From the NCBI GenBank assembly GCA_900315675.1, contig OMZY01000001.1:558001-622000 (forward strand): a stretch of 64,000 bases of DNA, in the 5' to 3' direction. How positions within the stretch are numbered: position 1 is the first letter of the stretch; every line of letters begins with the position of its first letter. This stretch comes from an uncultured Eubacteriales bacterium. GTDB taxonomy: Bacteria; Bacillota; Clostridia; Christensenellales; Aristaeellaceae. Made by a program: the position numbers and the translations under genes. The notes beneath the pieces are model-generated. The model was given only the letters and a program-made list of their open reading frames with translations, was not told the DNA's origin and searched no databases. Shown here in pieces: positions 32,557 to 40,946 of the stretch.

Positions 32557-34310
32557 CTTTCAGCGAACTCAATGGCATGACCGTTCTGCAGCTGCGTAAA
32601 CTGGCCCGTGAAAATTCAGTGGTTCTTGGCGCCGGTATCGATAAGGCTGGTATTATTGAAAAGCTTCTGTCTGTACTGTCCGGTGATACGGAAACTGCCT
32701 CCAATACCAATACCGTGGCTGAAGAGGCTTCCCAGTCTGAACCCAAATATCAGGCTGCCTGGCATAATACGGATACTCCGCGTTACAATGTGCGTCCCGC
32801 CTATCAGGCGCCCGGATCCGCTTCCCGTCCGGCCTGGCAGAATACCAGTCCCTCCGGTCAGCACCTTCCCCATGATCAGGCGCATGTACAGCCTATGCGT
32901 CCGGGCGGATTCACCCCCCGTTTCGGACCTGCCGCTTCTGTTCAGCCCGCACCCGCTGCCCCTTCCCAGGCGGCGGAAACCGCTGAAGTCCCTCATCCGC
33001 CTGTCGTTTCTCCTCTGCCGGAAAAACGCATCAGCATTGGTTCAGAAACCGGCTTCGGACCCCGTTCTTTCGGTCCCAACGCAGTACCTCATACCCGTCC
33101 GGCGGATACCTTCACTCCCTTCCAGTCTCAGGAAACCGGTATTCAGGCCCCTTCCCTGGAGGAGCTGCTTGCTTCCGGTGATTATGAAGAAGGCGGCGGC
33201 ATTCTGGAGCTGCATCCGGATGGTTACGGTTTCCTTCGCAATGCCTCCTTCCAGCCTTCCACAAAGGATATTTATGTCTCCATGGCGCAGATCCGCCGTT
33301 TCGGCCTGCGTACCGGGGATATGATCAAGGGAAAAGTCAGGCCTCAGCGTGAAGGCGACAAATATGCTGCCCTTCTGTACATCTCCAGCGTGAACGACGT
33401 ACCGGAAGAAGAAGCTTTCAACCGTCCGGCTTTTGATGAACTGACGCCCGTCTATCCCAGCCGCCGGATCTCTCTGGAGAGCAGCGACGGCCGTTCCTTC
33501 CCGGATATGCGGCTGATCGATCTGATCGCGCCCCTGGGCTTCGGCCAGCGGGGCCTCATGCTCTGTCCCCCGCAGACCGGTAAGGCTGAAATCATGCAGC
33601 ATTTCGCGAAAGTTGTCTGTGAAAACTATCCTGACGTTAACGTACTCATGCTGTTGATTGACGTTACTCCGGAAGATGCCACCATGGTCCGCGAAACGGT
33701 ACCCTGTACGGTGCTCGCTTCCACCTTTGACCAGACGCCCGAGGCTCATCTCCGCCTGTCTGAAATTGTCCTGGAACGGGCGATGCGTCTCGTGGAGCAG
33801 AAAAAGGACGTTGTCCTGATTGTGGACAGTCTCACCCGTCTGGCAAAAATCTATACCACCGCCGCGGCCCAGCAGGGACGCAGTCTCCCGGGTATGGTGA
33901 ATCCCTCCAGTCTTTTCCGCGCCAAACGTCTTTTCGGCGCAGCCCGTGCCTGCAAGGAAGGCGGCAGTCTGACGGTTCTTGCTGCCATGGATATTTCCAC
34001 CGGTTCCAAGGTGGATGATTCCGTTGTGGAGGAATTCAAAGGCACAGCCAATATGGAGCTTACGCTTGACCAGAATGTTGCCCGTGCCGGCGTTACCCCT
34101 TCTCTGAATCTGCAGCAGAGTTTTACGAAAAACGCTGATATCCTGCTGGATAACAAACAGAAGGAAGGCCTTTCCCTCATCAGAACACTGCTGGGCAGCA
34201 CTTCCTCCTCTGTCGCCATTCCCCAGCTGGAATCCATGATGGAAAAAACAGATACCAATGAAGCGCTTCTTCTGAAGATGAAGGACTGGTTTGCACTGAT
34301 GAATCGGTAA
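32553..34310 (+). CDS. rho: Transcription termination factor Rho, with altered ATPase motifs
   Basis: This 585-residue Rho homologue is longer than E. coli Rho (419) because of a Pro/Gln-rich linker (about 50-205) between the Rho_N domain (1-45) and the cold-shock RNA-binding domain (about 208-280, GYGFLR). The RecA-like core (about 290-560) keeps the Walker B Asp425 (VLIVDSLTRL), KRLFGAAR and EEFKGTANMEL. However, the P-loop is PPQTGKA: Lys344 is kept, but the usual Thr after it is Ala345 and the usual PPKAGK lysine is Gln. The DERPEE motif carrying the catalytic Glu is DVTPED (Val371), and two arginines of the SRK and NRSGTR segments are Gln507 and Gln522. By comparison with E. coli Rho from memory, ATP hydrolysis should be impaired. 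The gene overlaps the upstream methyltransferase by four bases. Confidence 0.9.
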   Translation: MTFSELNGMTVLQLRKLARENSVVLGAGIDKAGIIEKLLSVLSGDTETASNTNTVAEEASQSEPKYQAAWHNTDTPRYNVRPAYQAPGSASRPAWQNTSPSGQHLPHDQAHVQPMRPGGFTPRFGPAASVQPAPAAPSQAAETAEVPHPPVVSPLPEKRISIGSETGFGPRSFGPNAVPHTRPADTFTPFQSQETGIQAPSLEELLASGDYEEGGGILELHPDGYGFLRNASFQPSTKDIYVSMAQIRRFGLRTGDMIKGKVRPQREGDKYAALLYISSVNDVPEEEAFNRPAFDELTPVYPSRRISLESSDGRSFPDMRLIDLIAPLGFGQRGLMLCPPQTGKAEIMQHFAKVVCENYPDVNVLMLLIDVTPEDATMVRETVPCTVLASTFDQTPEAHLRLSEIVLERAMRLVEQKKDVVLIVDSLTRLAKIYTTAAAQQGRSLPGMVNPSSLFRAKRLFGAARACKEGGSLTVLAAMDISTGSKVDDSVVEEFKGTANMELTLDQNVARAGVTPSLNLQQSFTKNADILLDNKQKEGLSLIRTLLGSTSSSVAIPQLESMMEKTDTNEALLLKMKDWFALMNR

Positions 34311-34323
34311 TCAGGAGGTATCT

Positions 34324-35937
34324 ATGGATTCTGTATATGTTGTAGGCCATAAAAATCCGGATACGGATTCCATCGTATCCGCCATGGCTTACGCCGCTCT
34401 TCAGAACGCCCTCGGCGGAAATCAGTATATTCCCGCCCGCTGCGGTCATCTGAATACGGAAACCTCTTTCCTGCTGGACAGGTTCGGTTTCCAGCCCCCT
34501 CTCTATCTCCGCACCGTACGCACTCAGGTTGCCGATATTGATTATGATACCCCGCCCATGGTCGGCGCCGGCGTCCCGGTTTCGCATGCCTGGAAAGTCC
34601 TGCACAAGGAGGATAACAGCGTTTCCGCCCTTCCCATCATCGAGGAGGATGGACGTCTTTTTGGCCTGATCACGGCCGGCGGCATGGCTGAAAATGACAT
34701 GGATTCCGTCAATGATCCATGTGTCACCTCCATCCCCGTCTTTAACCTGCTCAGTGCTCTGGAAGGCCATATTATCAATTCCGCGGAAGACGCCTTTGAT
34801 GAGATATCCGGTGAAGTGATCGTTGCCCTGCCGGGCTTTTCCTCCCGGATCCGGGAAGGCGCCGTTGTCCTTTGCGGCGATCAGAAGGATATGGCTGATC
34901 TGGCTCTGGAGAACAAGGCTTCCTGCCTCATCTTCTGCGGCACCTCCCTGGGTGAACAATACCGCGGGCTTTCCTCCTCTACCTGTCTGATTGTCTGTCC
35001 CTTTGATGCCTACCGCGCCTCAAGGCTGATTTTCCAGTCCATTCCCGTCGGACGTATCGCCTGCTCCACTAATCTGCATTATTTTCACCTGAACGACTAT
35101 CTGGACGATGTCCGGGAAATTGTGATCCAGAGCCGTTTCCGTACTTATCCCGTCCTGGATGATGAAGATAAGGTGATCGGCACTCTCTCCCGCTATCATC
35201 TCATTCGGCCCCGCCGGAAAAAGATCGTTCTCGTGGATCATAACGAAGTGGGGCAGGCCGTTTCCGGCCTGGATCAAGCGGAGATCATCGGTATCATTGA
35301 CCATCACCGTCTGGCGGATGTACAGACAGGCAATCCGGTCTTCATGCGGAATGAACCAGTAGGTTCCACTACTTCAATCATCGCTGCCATGTATCAGGAA
35401 CATGGATTGATGCCTTCTCCCAAAATGGCTGGGTTAATGGCTTCCGCCATTATCTCTGATACGGTAATGTTCAAGAGTCCAACCTGTACGGCCCATGACA
35501 AGGTTCTGGCCGAACGGCTGGCCCGTCATGCCGGCATTGACTGTGAGGAACTTGGCAAGGCAATGTTCTCCCGCGGCGTATCTGCCGATATGCCTGCCGA
35601 GGATCTTGTCCGTTATGATATGAAGGATTTCCATCTGGGTACTCATTCCCTGACCATTTCCCAGATTACCACCGTTGAATCCGATCCCTTCCTTGCGAAG
35701 AAGGAGGATTTCATCCGCTCACTGGAAAAAATCCGTAAAGACAAGCAGTATGATCTGGCCCTTCTGATGATTACCAATGTTCTGAAGGAAGGAACCGAAC
35801 TGCTGTACGCCGGAGACGCGGATGTTATCCGCAGCGCGTTCTCTGTGGATGATCTGAAGGGAAATCATGTGTTCCTGCCTCAGGTATTGTCCCGGAAAAA
35901 ACAGATCGTACCCTCGCTTTCACAGCTATGGGGATAA
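34324..35937 (+). CDS. Family II inorganic pyrophosphatase with CBS/DRTGG regulatory insert
   Basis: This Mn/Co-dependent DHH-family pyrophosphatase splits PPi to phosphate. The 537-residue protein has the N-terminal DHH start GHKNPDTDS (8-16), a regulatory insert of about 240 residues with two CBS-like halves around a DRTGG-like domain (about 70-300), and then the rest of the catalytic domain: LVDHNEVGQA, IGIIDHHR and SDTVMFKSPT. A C-terminal DHHA2 domain contains LALLMITNVLKEGTELL. CBS-type enzymes are regulated by adenine nucleotides and sometimes diadenosine polyphosphates; regulation here is inferred. AGGAGG precedes the ATG by seven bases; it follows rho by 13 bases. Confidence 0.93.
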   Translation: MDSVYVVGHKNPDTDSIVSAMAYAALQNALGGNQYIPARCGHLNTETSFLLDRFGFQPPLYLRTVRTQVADIDYDTPPMVGAGVPVSHAWKVLHKEDNSVSALPIIEEDGRLFGLITAGGMAENDMDSVNDPCVTSIPVFNLLSALEGHIINSAEDAFDEISGEVIVALPGFSSRIREGAVVLCGDQKDMADLALENKASCLIFCGTSLGEQYRGLSSSTCLIVCPFDAYRASRLIFQSIPVGRIACSTNLHYFHLNDYLDDVREIVIQSRFRTYPVLDDEDKVIGTLSRYHLIRPRRKKIVLVDHNEVGQAVSGLDQAEIIGIIDHHRLADVQTGNPVFMRNEPVGSTTSIIAAMYQEHGLMPSPKMAGLMASAIISDTVMFKSPTCTAHDKVLAERLARHAGIDCEELGKAMFSRGVSADMPAEDLVRYDMKDFHLGTHSLTISQITTVESDPFLAKKEDFIRSLEKIRKDKQYDLALLMITNVLKEGTELLYAGDADVIRSAFSVDDLKGNHVFLPQVLSRKKQIVPSLSQLWG

Positions 35938-35941
35938 AACA

Positions 35942-35970
35942 AGAACGGGGTCCGGGACCCCGTTCTTTTA
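35942..35970. terminator. Bidirectional intrinsic terminator
   Basis: Eleven-base perfect stem (35942-35952 with 35956-35966), CGG loop, TTTTA after it. It serves the pyrophosphatase gene on plus and abuts the stop codon of the SH3 gene on minus. Confidence 0.85.
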
Positions 35971-36933
35971 ATATTCCTCCAGATCGCTCACTCCGATGAT
36001 TGCGCCTGTCGCGTAATCAAGTCGGACTGTCTTTCCGCTTTCGTAGTTCACCTGTATATCATAGGGATTCAGCAGGATTTCGTATGGTCCGTATATCTCC
36101 GGATCGTCTATTTCAGACTCCCAGAGCACATATCCGTCACAGTTGAGGGCAATCGGTGCGGGCCCGTCCGTTCCGGCGATGTACATATTGCCGGTTTCCG
36201 TATCAACGGTGTGAACCGCTGCGTCCCCGAATGAACAGACATTTTCCATCAGGGACCAGACTTCAATTCCGTCCATCAGATCCAGCATGATCAGGCCGTA
36301 CTGCGCGTCATACACATATACCTGCGGTTCGTCCTCCGTACCGCCCATAAAGGCGCGGAGATTCTGATACTGTCCGGTTTGCTTGACGCCCTCTGTATAC
36401 CCCCAGATCGGCTGGTCGTCAATAAAGCATCCTACCCGGAGATATTCCCAGTTCGCGTCGCCTTCAGGAATAACTTCATAGGCAGCCAGCACAGCCACGT
36501 TGAATTCTTTCCAGTCGAGGGCAATGGTCCCGCCTCCGGTAATTTCCTCCCGGGACATAATCTTGTTGAACGCTCTTGTTTCAGCAGGCTCTGCCTCAGG
36601 TGCCGGTGTAAGATACTTTTTCAGGATATAACCTTCCATGCCGTCATATTCACAGCGGATATACAGGTTTGCCTGCTTTTTATACTTTCCGGCTGCGTAT
36701 TTCGCTACATTGTTGTTGCAGTAAAGCACAACGGAATCCAGCGGCACTTTTGCCAGCACCGTCGCTGTCTTGTCCGGGGCGTCCCGCAGGGAAACATAGT
36801 CCTTGCATTTAACCACGCGCATGGCGCCCAGGTAATACCGGTCTTTTTCCACGGTTTTCCGTTCTGCGTTAACAGTGCAGCAGGACAGGCAGAGAATCAG
36901 GAAAAGCAGAATGAAGGATACTGCCTTCTTCAT
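35968..36933 (-). CDS. Secreted SH3-domain protein, 321 aa
   Basis: The signal peptide MKKAVSFILLFLILCLSCCTVNA/E ends in a signal-peptidase-I site; the CC pair is not preceded by a proper lipobox. A bacterial SH3b domain follows (about 40-110: VVKCKDYVSLRDAPDKTATVLAKVP and GYILKKYL). The rest (about 125-321) is a beta-rich region with repeating units such as YVYDAQYGLIMLD and LNPYDIQVNYESGKTVRLD that may form a propeller-like fold; I do not recognise the family. It is probably envelope-associated. AGGAGG precedes the ATG. It is a single gene divergent from putP. Confidence 0.8.
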   Translation of the reverse strand: MKKAVSFILLFLILCLSCCTVNAERKTVEKDRYYLGAMRVVKCKDYVSLRDAPDKTATVLAKVPLDSVVLYCNNNVAKYAAGKYKKQANLYIRCEYDGMEGYILKKYLTPAPEAEPAETRAFNKIMSREEITGGGTIALDWKEFNVAVLAAYEVIPEGDANWEYLRVGCFIDDQPIWGYTEGVKQTGQYQNLRAFMGGTEDEPQVYVYDAQYGLIMLDLMDGIEVWSLMENVCSFGDAAVHTVDTETGNMYIAGTDGPAPIALNCDGYVLWESEIDDPEIYGPYEILLNPYDIQVNYESGKTVRLDYATGAIIGVSDLEEY

Positions 36934-37033
36934 CGCTGTTCCTCCTCTTCAACATGATTTATTATTTTACTCCTATTCCCATCAATCCACAAGCAAGAAC
37001 AGCAAAAATACTGTATATATCGTTTGATATGGA

Positions 37034-37039
37034 TATAAT
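37034..37039 (+). promoter_or_regulatory. Putative -10 element for putP
   Basis: Perfect TATAAT without a clear -35 (CTGTAT at the right distance). The leader then holds a six-base hairpin GCGGCG/CGCCGC at 37059-37076 just before the ribosome binding site AGGAAAG. Confidence 0.4.
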
Positions 37040-37092
37040 AATTTACAGTATACAGTATGCGGCGTGTTTGCGCCGCAGGAAAGTGGTGTTTT

Positions 37093-38598
37093 ATGAATAC
37101 AGAACTGGTTGTCTTCATCGTCTATCTCTGTTTCATGGTGGGCATTGGAATCTATTTCTTCGTGAAAGACCGCGGCAGCGGTGAAAAGGAATACTTCCTC
37201 GGCGGCCGAAAGATGGGCCCCTGGGTTTCCGCTCTTTCTGCCGGCGCTTCCGACATGAGCGCCTGGGTGCTGATGGGCCTCCCCGCTTCCATCTATGCTG
37301 CCGGTATCGGTCAGGCATGGATCGCAATTGGCCTGGCTGTCGGTTATGCCCTCAGCTGGATTTTCGAAGCGCCCCGTCTGCGCCGTTTCTCCATCGCGGC
37401 GGACGATTCCATTACCCTTCCCCAGTATCTGACCAACCGGTTCAAATCCTCCAGCAAGGCTCTTCAAATCCTCTGTGCCATCATCTTCCTGATCGCCTAC
37501 ACCATCTACGCCGCTTCCAGCGTCAAAGCCTGCGGTACGCTTTTCCAGACTGTCTGCGGCAATATCTTTATCGCGGGCAATGACCTGCTGAACCAGCAGA
37601 TCTTCATGTATATTGCCGCTGCCATTATTATTGGCTACACGTTTATGGGCGGCTTCAGCGCCGTCTGCTGGACAGACTTCTTCCAGGGCCTGCTGATGCT
37701 TGGTGCCCTCCTCATTGCTCCTATCTTCGCCCTGGGGCTCATCAGCGGCGGACAGGGTCATATGACCATCGAAGCCCTGAGTCAGTCCAATCCTGATTAC
37801 TGGAACATGTTCCCGGACTGGAAAACTGTGGCTTCCGGCCTTGGCTGGGGTCTTGGTTACTTCGGCATGCCCCATATCATCATCCGCTTCATGTCCGTCC
37901 GCAGTGATAAGGACCTTCGCAAGAGCGCAAAGATCGGTATCACCTGGAATGTGCTGATCGTCCTCTTCTCTGTTGCGGCCGGCTGCATCGGTCATCTTTT
38001 CCTGGGAGAAGTTTCCGATTCGTCCACCGTTTTCATTCAGATGGTCCGGACGATCTTCCCCGCTGTGATTTCCGGTATCCTGCTTTCCGCCATCCTGGCG
38101 GCTGCCATGTCCACCGCGGATTCCCAGCTGCTCTGTGCCTCTTCTGCCTTTGCGTCTGATGTATATAAACCCGTGATCCGGAAAAACAAGTCAACAGATA
38201 AGGAAATGTTCTGGGTCGGGCGTTATGTTGTGCTGATCATTGCTGTGATCGCGGTTCTGATTGCTTCCAATCCCAACAGCCAGAGCATTATGGACCTTGT
38301 TTCCAATGCCTGGGGCATCTTCGGCGCAGCCTTCGGTCCGGCAATCCTGCTGAGCCTCTTCTGGAAGCGTTTCACCTTCTGGGGAGCTGTGGCCGGTATT
38401 GCCTCCGGTGCGGCTGTTGATATCGCCTGGCTGATCCTGGGTCAGCGGAATCCCGGCAGCATCTTCACGCTCTATGAGATCATTCCCGGCTTCGTTATCG
38501 GTCTCATCTTTGCCATCGTCGTTTCCCTGATCGACAAGGCGCCGAAAAAGGAAGTCGAAGATCTGTTCGATCTCGCAGTTTCCGACCAGATCAACTGA
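37093..38598 (+). CDS. putP: Sodium/proline symporter
   Basis: This solute:sodium symporter family member of 501 residues has about 13 membrane segments. The family motifs are YFLGGRKMGPWVSALSAGASDMSAW (in segments 2-3), GLGWGLGYFGMPHIIIRFM and AAAMSTADSQLL. These match PutP, which imports proline with Na+ as nutrient or osmolyte; pantothenate (PanF) or other SSS substrates are less likely. The ATG at 37093 is chosen because AGGAAAG lies upstream and the frame start at 37057 would lie within the leader hairpin. Confidence 0.93.
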   Translation: MNTELVVFIVYLCFMVGIGIYFFVKDRGSGEKEYFLGGRKMGPWVSALSAGASDMSAWVLMGLPASIYAAGIGQAWIAIGLAVGYALSWIFEAPRLRRFSIAADDSITLPQYLTNRFKSSSKALQILCAIIFLIAYTIYAASSVKACGTLFQTVCGNIFIAGNDLLNQQIFMYIAAAIIIGYTFMGGFSAVCWTDFFQGLLMLGALLIAPIFALGLISGGQGHMTIEALSQSNPDYWNMFPDWKTVASGLGWGLGYFGMPHIIIRFMSVRSDKDLRKSAKIGITWNVLIVLFSVAAGCIGHLFLGEVSDSSTVFIQMVRTIFPAVISGILLSAILAAAMSTADSQLLCASSAFASDVYKPVIRKNKSTDKEMFWVGRYVVLIIAVIAVLIASNPNSQSIMDLVSNAWGIFGAAFGPAILLSLFWKRFTFWGAVAGIASGAAVDIAWLILGQRNPGSIFTLYEIIPGFVIGLIFAIVVSLIDKAPKKEVEDLFDLAVSDQIN

Positions 38599-38647
38599 TA
38601 TTTTTCCGGTAAAACATCACCGGTCCGGCATAACGTCCATAGGAAAC

Positions 38648-38848
38648 TTATTCAATATTGAAGCGCTTCTTGAAGCGGTCAACACGTCCGCCCGTGTCTA
38701 CCAGCTTCTGTTTGCCGGTGTAGAAAGGATGGCACTTGGAACAAATATCCACCTTCATCTCTTTCTTGGTAGATCCGGTTTCAAAAGTTTCACCGCATAC
38801 GCAGCGAACCACGCACTTACCATACTGGGGATGAATATTTTCCTTCAT
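38648..38848 (-). CDS. rpmE: 50S ribosomal protein bL31 (zinc-binding form)
   Basis: The 66-residue protein begins [12 protein letters not shown] and carries four cysteines (C-V-V-R-C-V-C near residue 12-18 and [13 protein letters not shown]), so it is the zinc-containing C+ type rather than the zinc-starvation paralogue. It bridges the subunits near the central protuberance. The start at 38848 has AGAGGTG upstream. It faces putP convergently and shares a divergent control region with the gene at 38986. In many Firmicutes rpmE lies next to rho; here they are about 4 kb apart with putP and other genes between. Confidence 0.96.
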   Translation of the reverse strand: MKENIHPQYGKCVVRCVCGETFETGSTKKEMKVDICSKCHPFYTGKQKLVDTGGRVDRFKKRFNIE

Positions 38849-38898
38849 TGCTGTTTCACCTCTTTCGCGTATGCAATGGCGGTTAAACCGCAAGAAGT

Positions 38899-38927
38899 AT
38901 ATTAACATATTCGTGAGCCGTTTGCAA
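38899..38927 (-). promoter_or_regulatory. Promoter of rpmE
   Basis: Minus-strand TTGCAA (38927-38922) and TAATAT (38904-38899), spacer 17, about 50 bases before the start. Confidence 0.5.
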
Positions 38928-38945
38928 GCATTTTTTCAGAGAATA

Positions 38946-38954
38946 TGCTATAAT
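38946..38954 (+). promoter_or_regulatory. Extended -10 promoter for the 38986 gene
   Basis: TGC followed by perfect TATAAT (38949-38954); no good -35. The ribosome binding site AGGAGGTGA follows at 38970-38978. Confidence 0.6.
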
Positions 38955-38985
38955 TCCTCTGACATTGACAGGAGGTGATTTTCAT

Positions 38986-39756
38986 ATGCGCGGCATGCTT
39001 TCCTCTTTCTCGGATGAGGAAAAAGCTGTGTATTCCCTGATCTCCGTCAATGACGGTCTTAAGGCGAAGGAAATTGCCTCTCTTCTGTCCATGGAACGGA
39101 AGCAGGTCAATCATCTTTTGTTTTCCTCCCCCCTTATGCATGAACTCTGTTTTCAGGACAGGAACTTCCGCTGGCATGCCCTGATCCGGCAGGCCCCTGT
39201 TCATGAGGGCCTGTATGAGTTTTCCGGTTGGTATGGAACAGTCAGGGAATTCATGAATACCGCGGAGGAAGACTGGCTTTCAGCGCTGCAGGATGGCTGC
39301 CGCCGGATCGGCCGGAACCTGAATGACCAGCGGGGGCTCATTCATTCTTTTCTCGACTGCCGCCAGGTGATGCTTTCCCTCTTCCGGGATTTTTCGGATA
39401 TGATGGATTCCTCTTTTCTGGACTGGGAAATTGTCTTTGAACTGCGTCTTAACCGTTCCCGGATGATTCGTATATACTCCGATGTTCTGGTCATCACTCC
39501 GGGGCGCGTCTTCAGTCTGGAATTCAAGATGAAGAAGGCTCCTGATCCTGATGAGGTCTTCCAGGCAGCAAAATACATCCCCTTTCTGGAGCTGATTTTC
39601 GGTTCATCCTGTGAAGCGGTGCCCGCGCTTGTGCTGACTGCCGCTTCCGATTATTTTGAGTTTGTACCGATCGGCGGAACAGACATGATCCTGCCTGCCG
39701 CTTCCGGAGATATGCTCTTTAATGTGTTTAATGAATATATGGGATTCCTTTCCTGA
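38986..39756 (+). CDS. Putative HTH + PD-(D/E)XK-type protein, 256 aa
   Basis: I do not recognise a named family. Residues about 8-60 look like a winged-helix/HTH (SDEEKAVYSLIS, LKAKEIASLLSMERKQVNHLL). The C-terminal half has a pattern typical of restriction-like nucleases: a helix with Glu149/Glu152, strand IRIYSDVLVI with Asp166, then FSLEFKMKK with Glu179-x-Lys181, and Gln193 in the next helix (VFQAAKYIPFL). That is the order E-D-ExK-Q of the PD-(D/E)XK fold; the activity is inference. No signal or membrane segment is seen. AGGAGGTGA is seven bases before the ATG. It has its own promoter and is followed after 101 bases by the DUF1385 gene, with no clear terminator between. Confidence 0.7.
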   Translation: MRGMLSSFSDEEKAVYSLISVNDGLKAKEIASLLSMERKQVNHLLFSSPLMHELCFQDRNFRWHALIRQAPVHEGLYEFSGWYGTVREFMNTAEEDWLSALQDGCRRIGRNLNDQRGLIHSFLDCRQVMLSLFRDFSDMMDSSFLDWEIVFELRLNRSRMIRIYSDVLVITPGRVFSLEFKMKKAPDPDEVFQAAKYIPFLELIFGSSCEAVPALVLTAASDYFEFVPIGGTDMILPAASGDMLFNVFNEYMGFLS

Positions 39757-39857
39757 CGGCATGATGGAATCGATGTGAAATTTAGGTGAAGCAAAGGGAA
39801 TACAAGGCCTTTTGTCGAAAAATACAGAGTCCACTTTATGAAAGGATTTTGCTTTTT

Positions 39858-40946
39858 ATGACTACTGAACAGGAAAAGAATTTCGATGTCGGCGGTCAGG
39901 CCGTTATGGAAGGTGTCATGATGCGTTCCCCTTCCGCCACCGCCGTGACTGTCCGTCGTCCTGACGGCACCATGGTGACCAAGCTGACCCCTTTCGTTCC
40001 GCTGAAGGAAAAACACCCCTGGATGGGCAAACCCTTCATTCGCGGCATCATTAATATGGGTACCATGTTGTATTACGGCATGAACACCCTGGAAGATTCC
40101 ACAAAAATGCTCGGCATGCTCGATGAGGAACCTACCAAATTTGAAAAATGGCTTTCCCGCAAGCTTGGCAAGGGCGTAGATAAAATCGTAATGGCTTTTG
40201 CCATTATTCTGGCCGTTATACTGTCTGTCGTACTCTTTATTGCTGTTCCGGCCGGTGTGGAAAGTCTTCTCCGCAGTGCCGGGATGCCTACTGTCGGTTA
40301 TACGCTCATCAGCGGTCTGGTGAAAATCCTGATCCTGGTTGGCTATATGATTTTCTGCGGTTATGTGCCTGAAGTCCGCAGAACTTTCCAGTATCACGGT
40401 GCGGAGCATAAATCTGTTCACTGCCATGAATCCAGTCTTTCACTGACTCCCGGTAACGCCCAGACCTTTTCCCGTCTGCATCCTCGCTGCGGTACCGCTT
40501 TTCTCCTGATTGTTTTCTCCATCAGCATTCTTCTTTTCCTTGTGCTGAATGTGCTGGTGCCGATCAGCAATTTCTTCGTTCGCTTTCTTTTCCATCTGGC
40601 CATGCTGCCTGTTGTTGCCGGAATCAGTTATGAAGTCCTGATGGGCCTTGCACATTCCAACAGCAAAGCCGCCTGCATTCTTCGCTGGCCCGGGCTGCAG
40701 ATGCAGCGCCTGACTACGCGGGAACCGGATGAATCCATGCTGGAATGTGCCATTGTTTCTGTCAATGTCGTGCTGAACGGTTTCCCGGAGCATGTGAAAA
40801 AGACTCCTGAAGGCTGGGGAATCTTCACGGATTACCGTGAATCTGAACCCGGCTATGTTCCGCCGGCTGATGTTGATTCCGGCGCTGAGGAGGAAACAGA
40901 TCCGTCTGTGGAAACGGAAGAGAATGATTCAGGTGAAAATGCATGA
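39858..40946 (+). CDS. DUF1385 (YqhQ-like) membrane protein
   Basis: The 362-residue protein of the DUF1385 family has the N-terminal signature VGGQAVMEGVMMRSP, IRGIINMGTMLYYG and, after membrane segments (about 110-135 and 145-175), the conserved YHGAEHKSVHCHE. Further segments follow (about 215-265), then GLQMQRLTTREPDESMLECAI. The role is unknown; in Clostridia it is encoded before prmC and prfA, as here. A poor but acceptable AAAGGA precedes ATG 39858; the longer GTG frame from 39786 lacks a site. Its TGA overlaps the prmC start (ATGA). The C-terminus is acidic and low complexity (GAEEETDPSVETEEND). Confidence 0.9.
   Translation: MTTEQEKNFDVGGQAVMEGVMMRSPSATAVTVRRPDGTMVTKLTPFVPLKEKHPWMGKPFIRGIINMGTMLYYGMNTLEDSTKMLGMLDEEPTKFEKWLSRKLGKGVDKIVMAFAIILAVILSVVLFIAVPAGVESLLRSAGMPTVGYTLISGLVKILILVGYMIFCGYVPEVRRTFQYHGAEHKSVHCHESSLSLTPGNAQTFSRLHPRCGTAFLLIVFSISILLFLVLNVLVPISNFFVRFLFHLAMLPVVAGISYEVLMGLAHSNSKAACILRWPGLQMQRLTTREPDESMLECAIVSVNVVLNGFPEHVKKTPEGWGIFTDYRESEPGYVPPADVDSGAEEETDPSVETEENDSGENA

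Noticed and set aside
37020-37060. Riboswitch in the putP leader
   Set aside because: Only a short hairpin before the ribosome binding site; AT-rich partial repeats (acagtatacagta) do not match a class I know.
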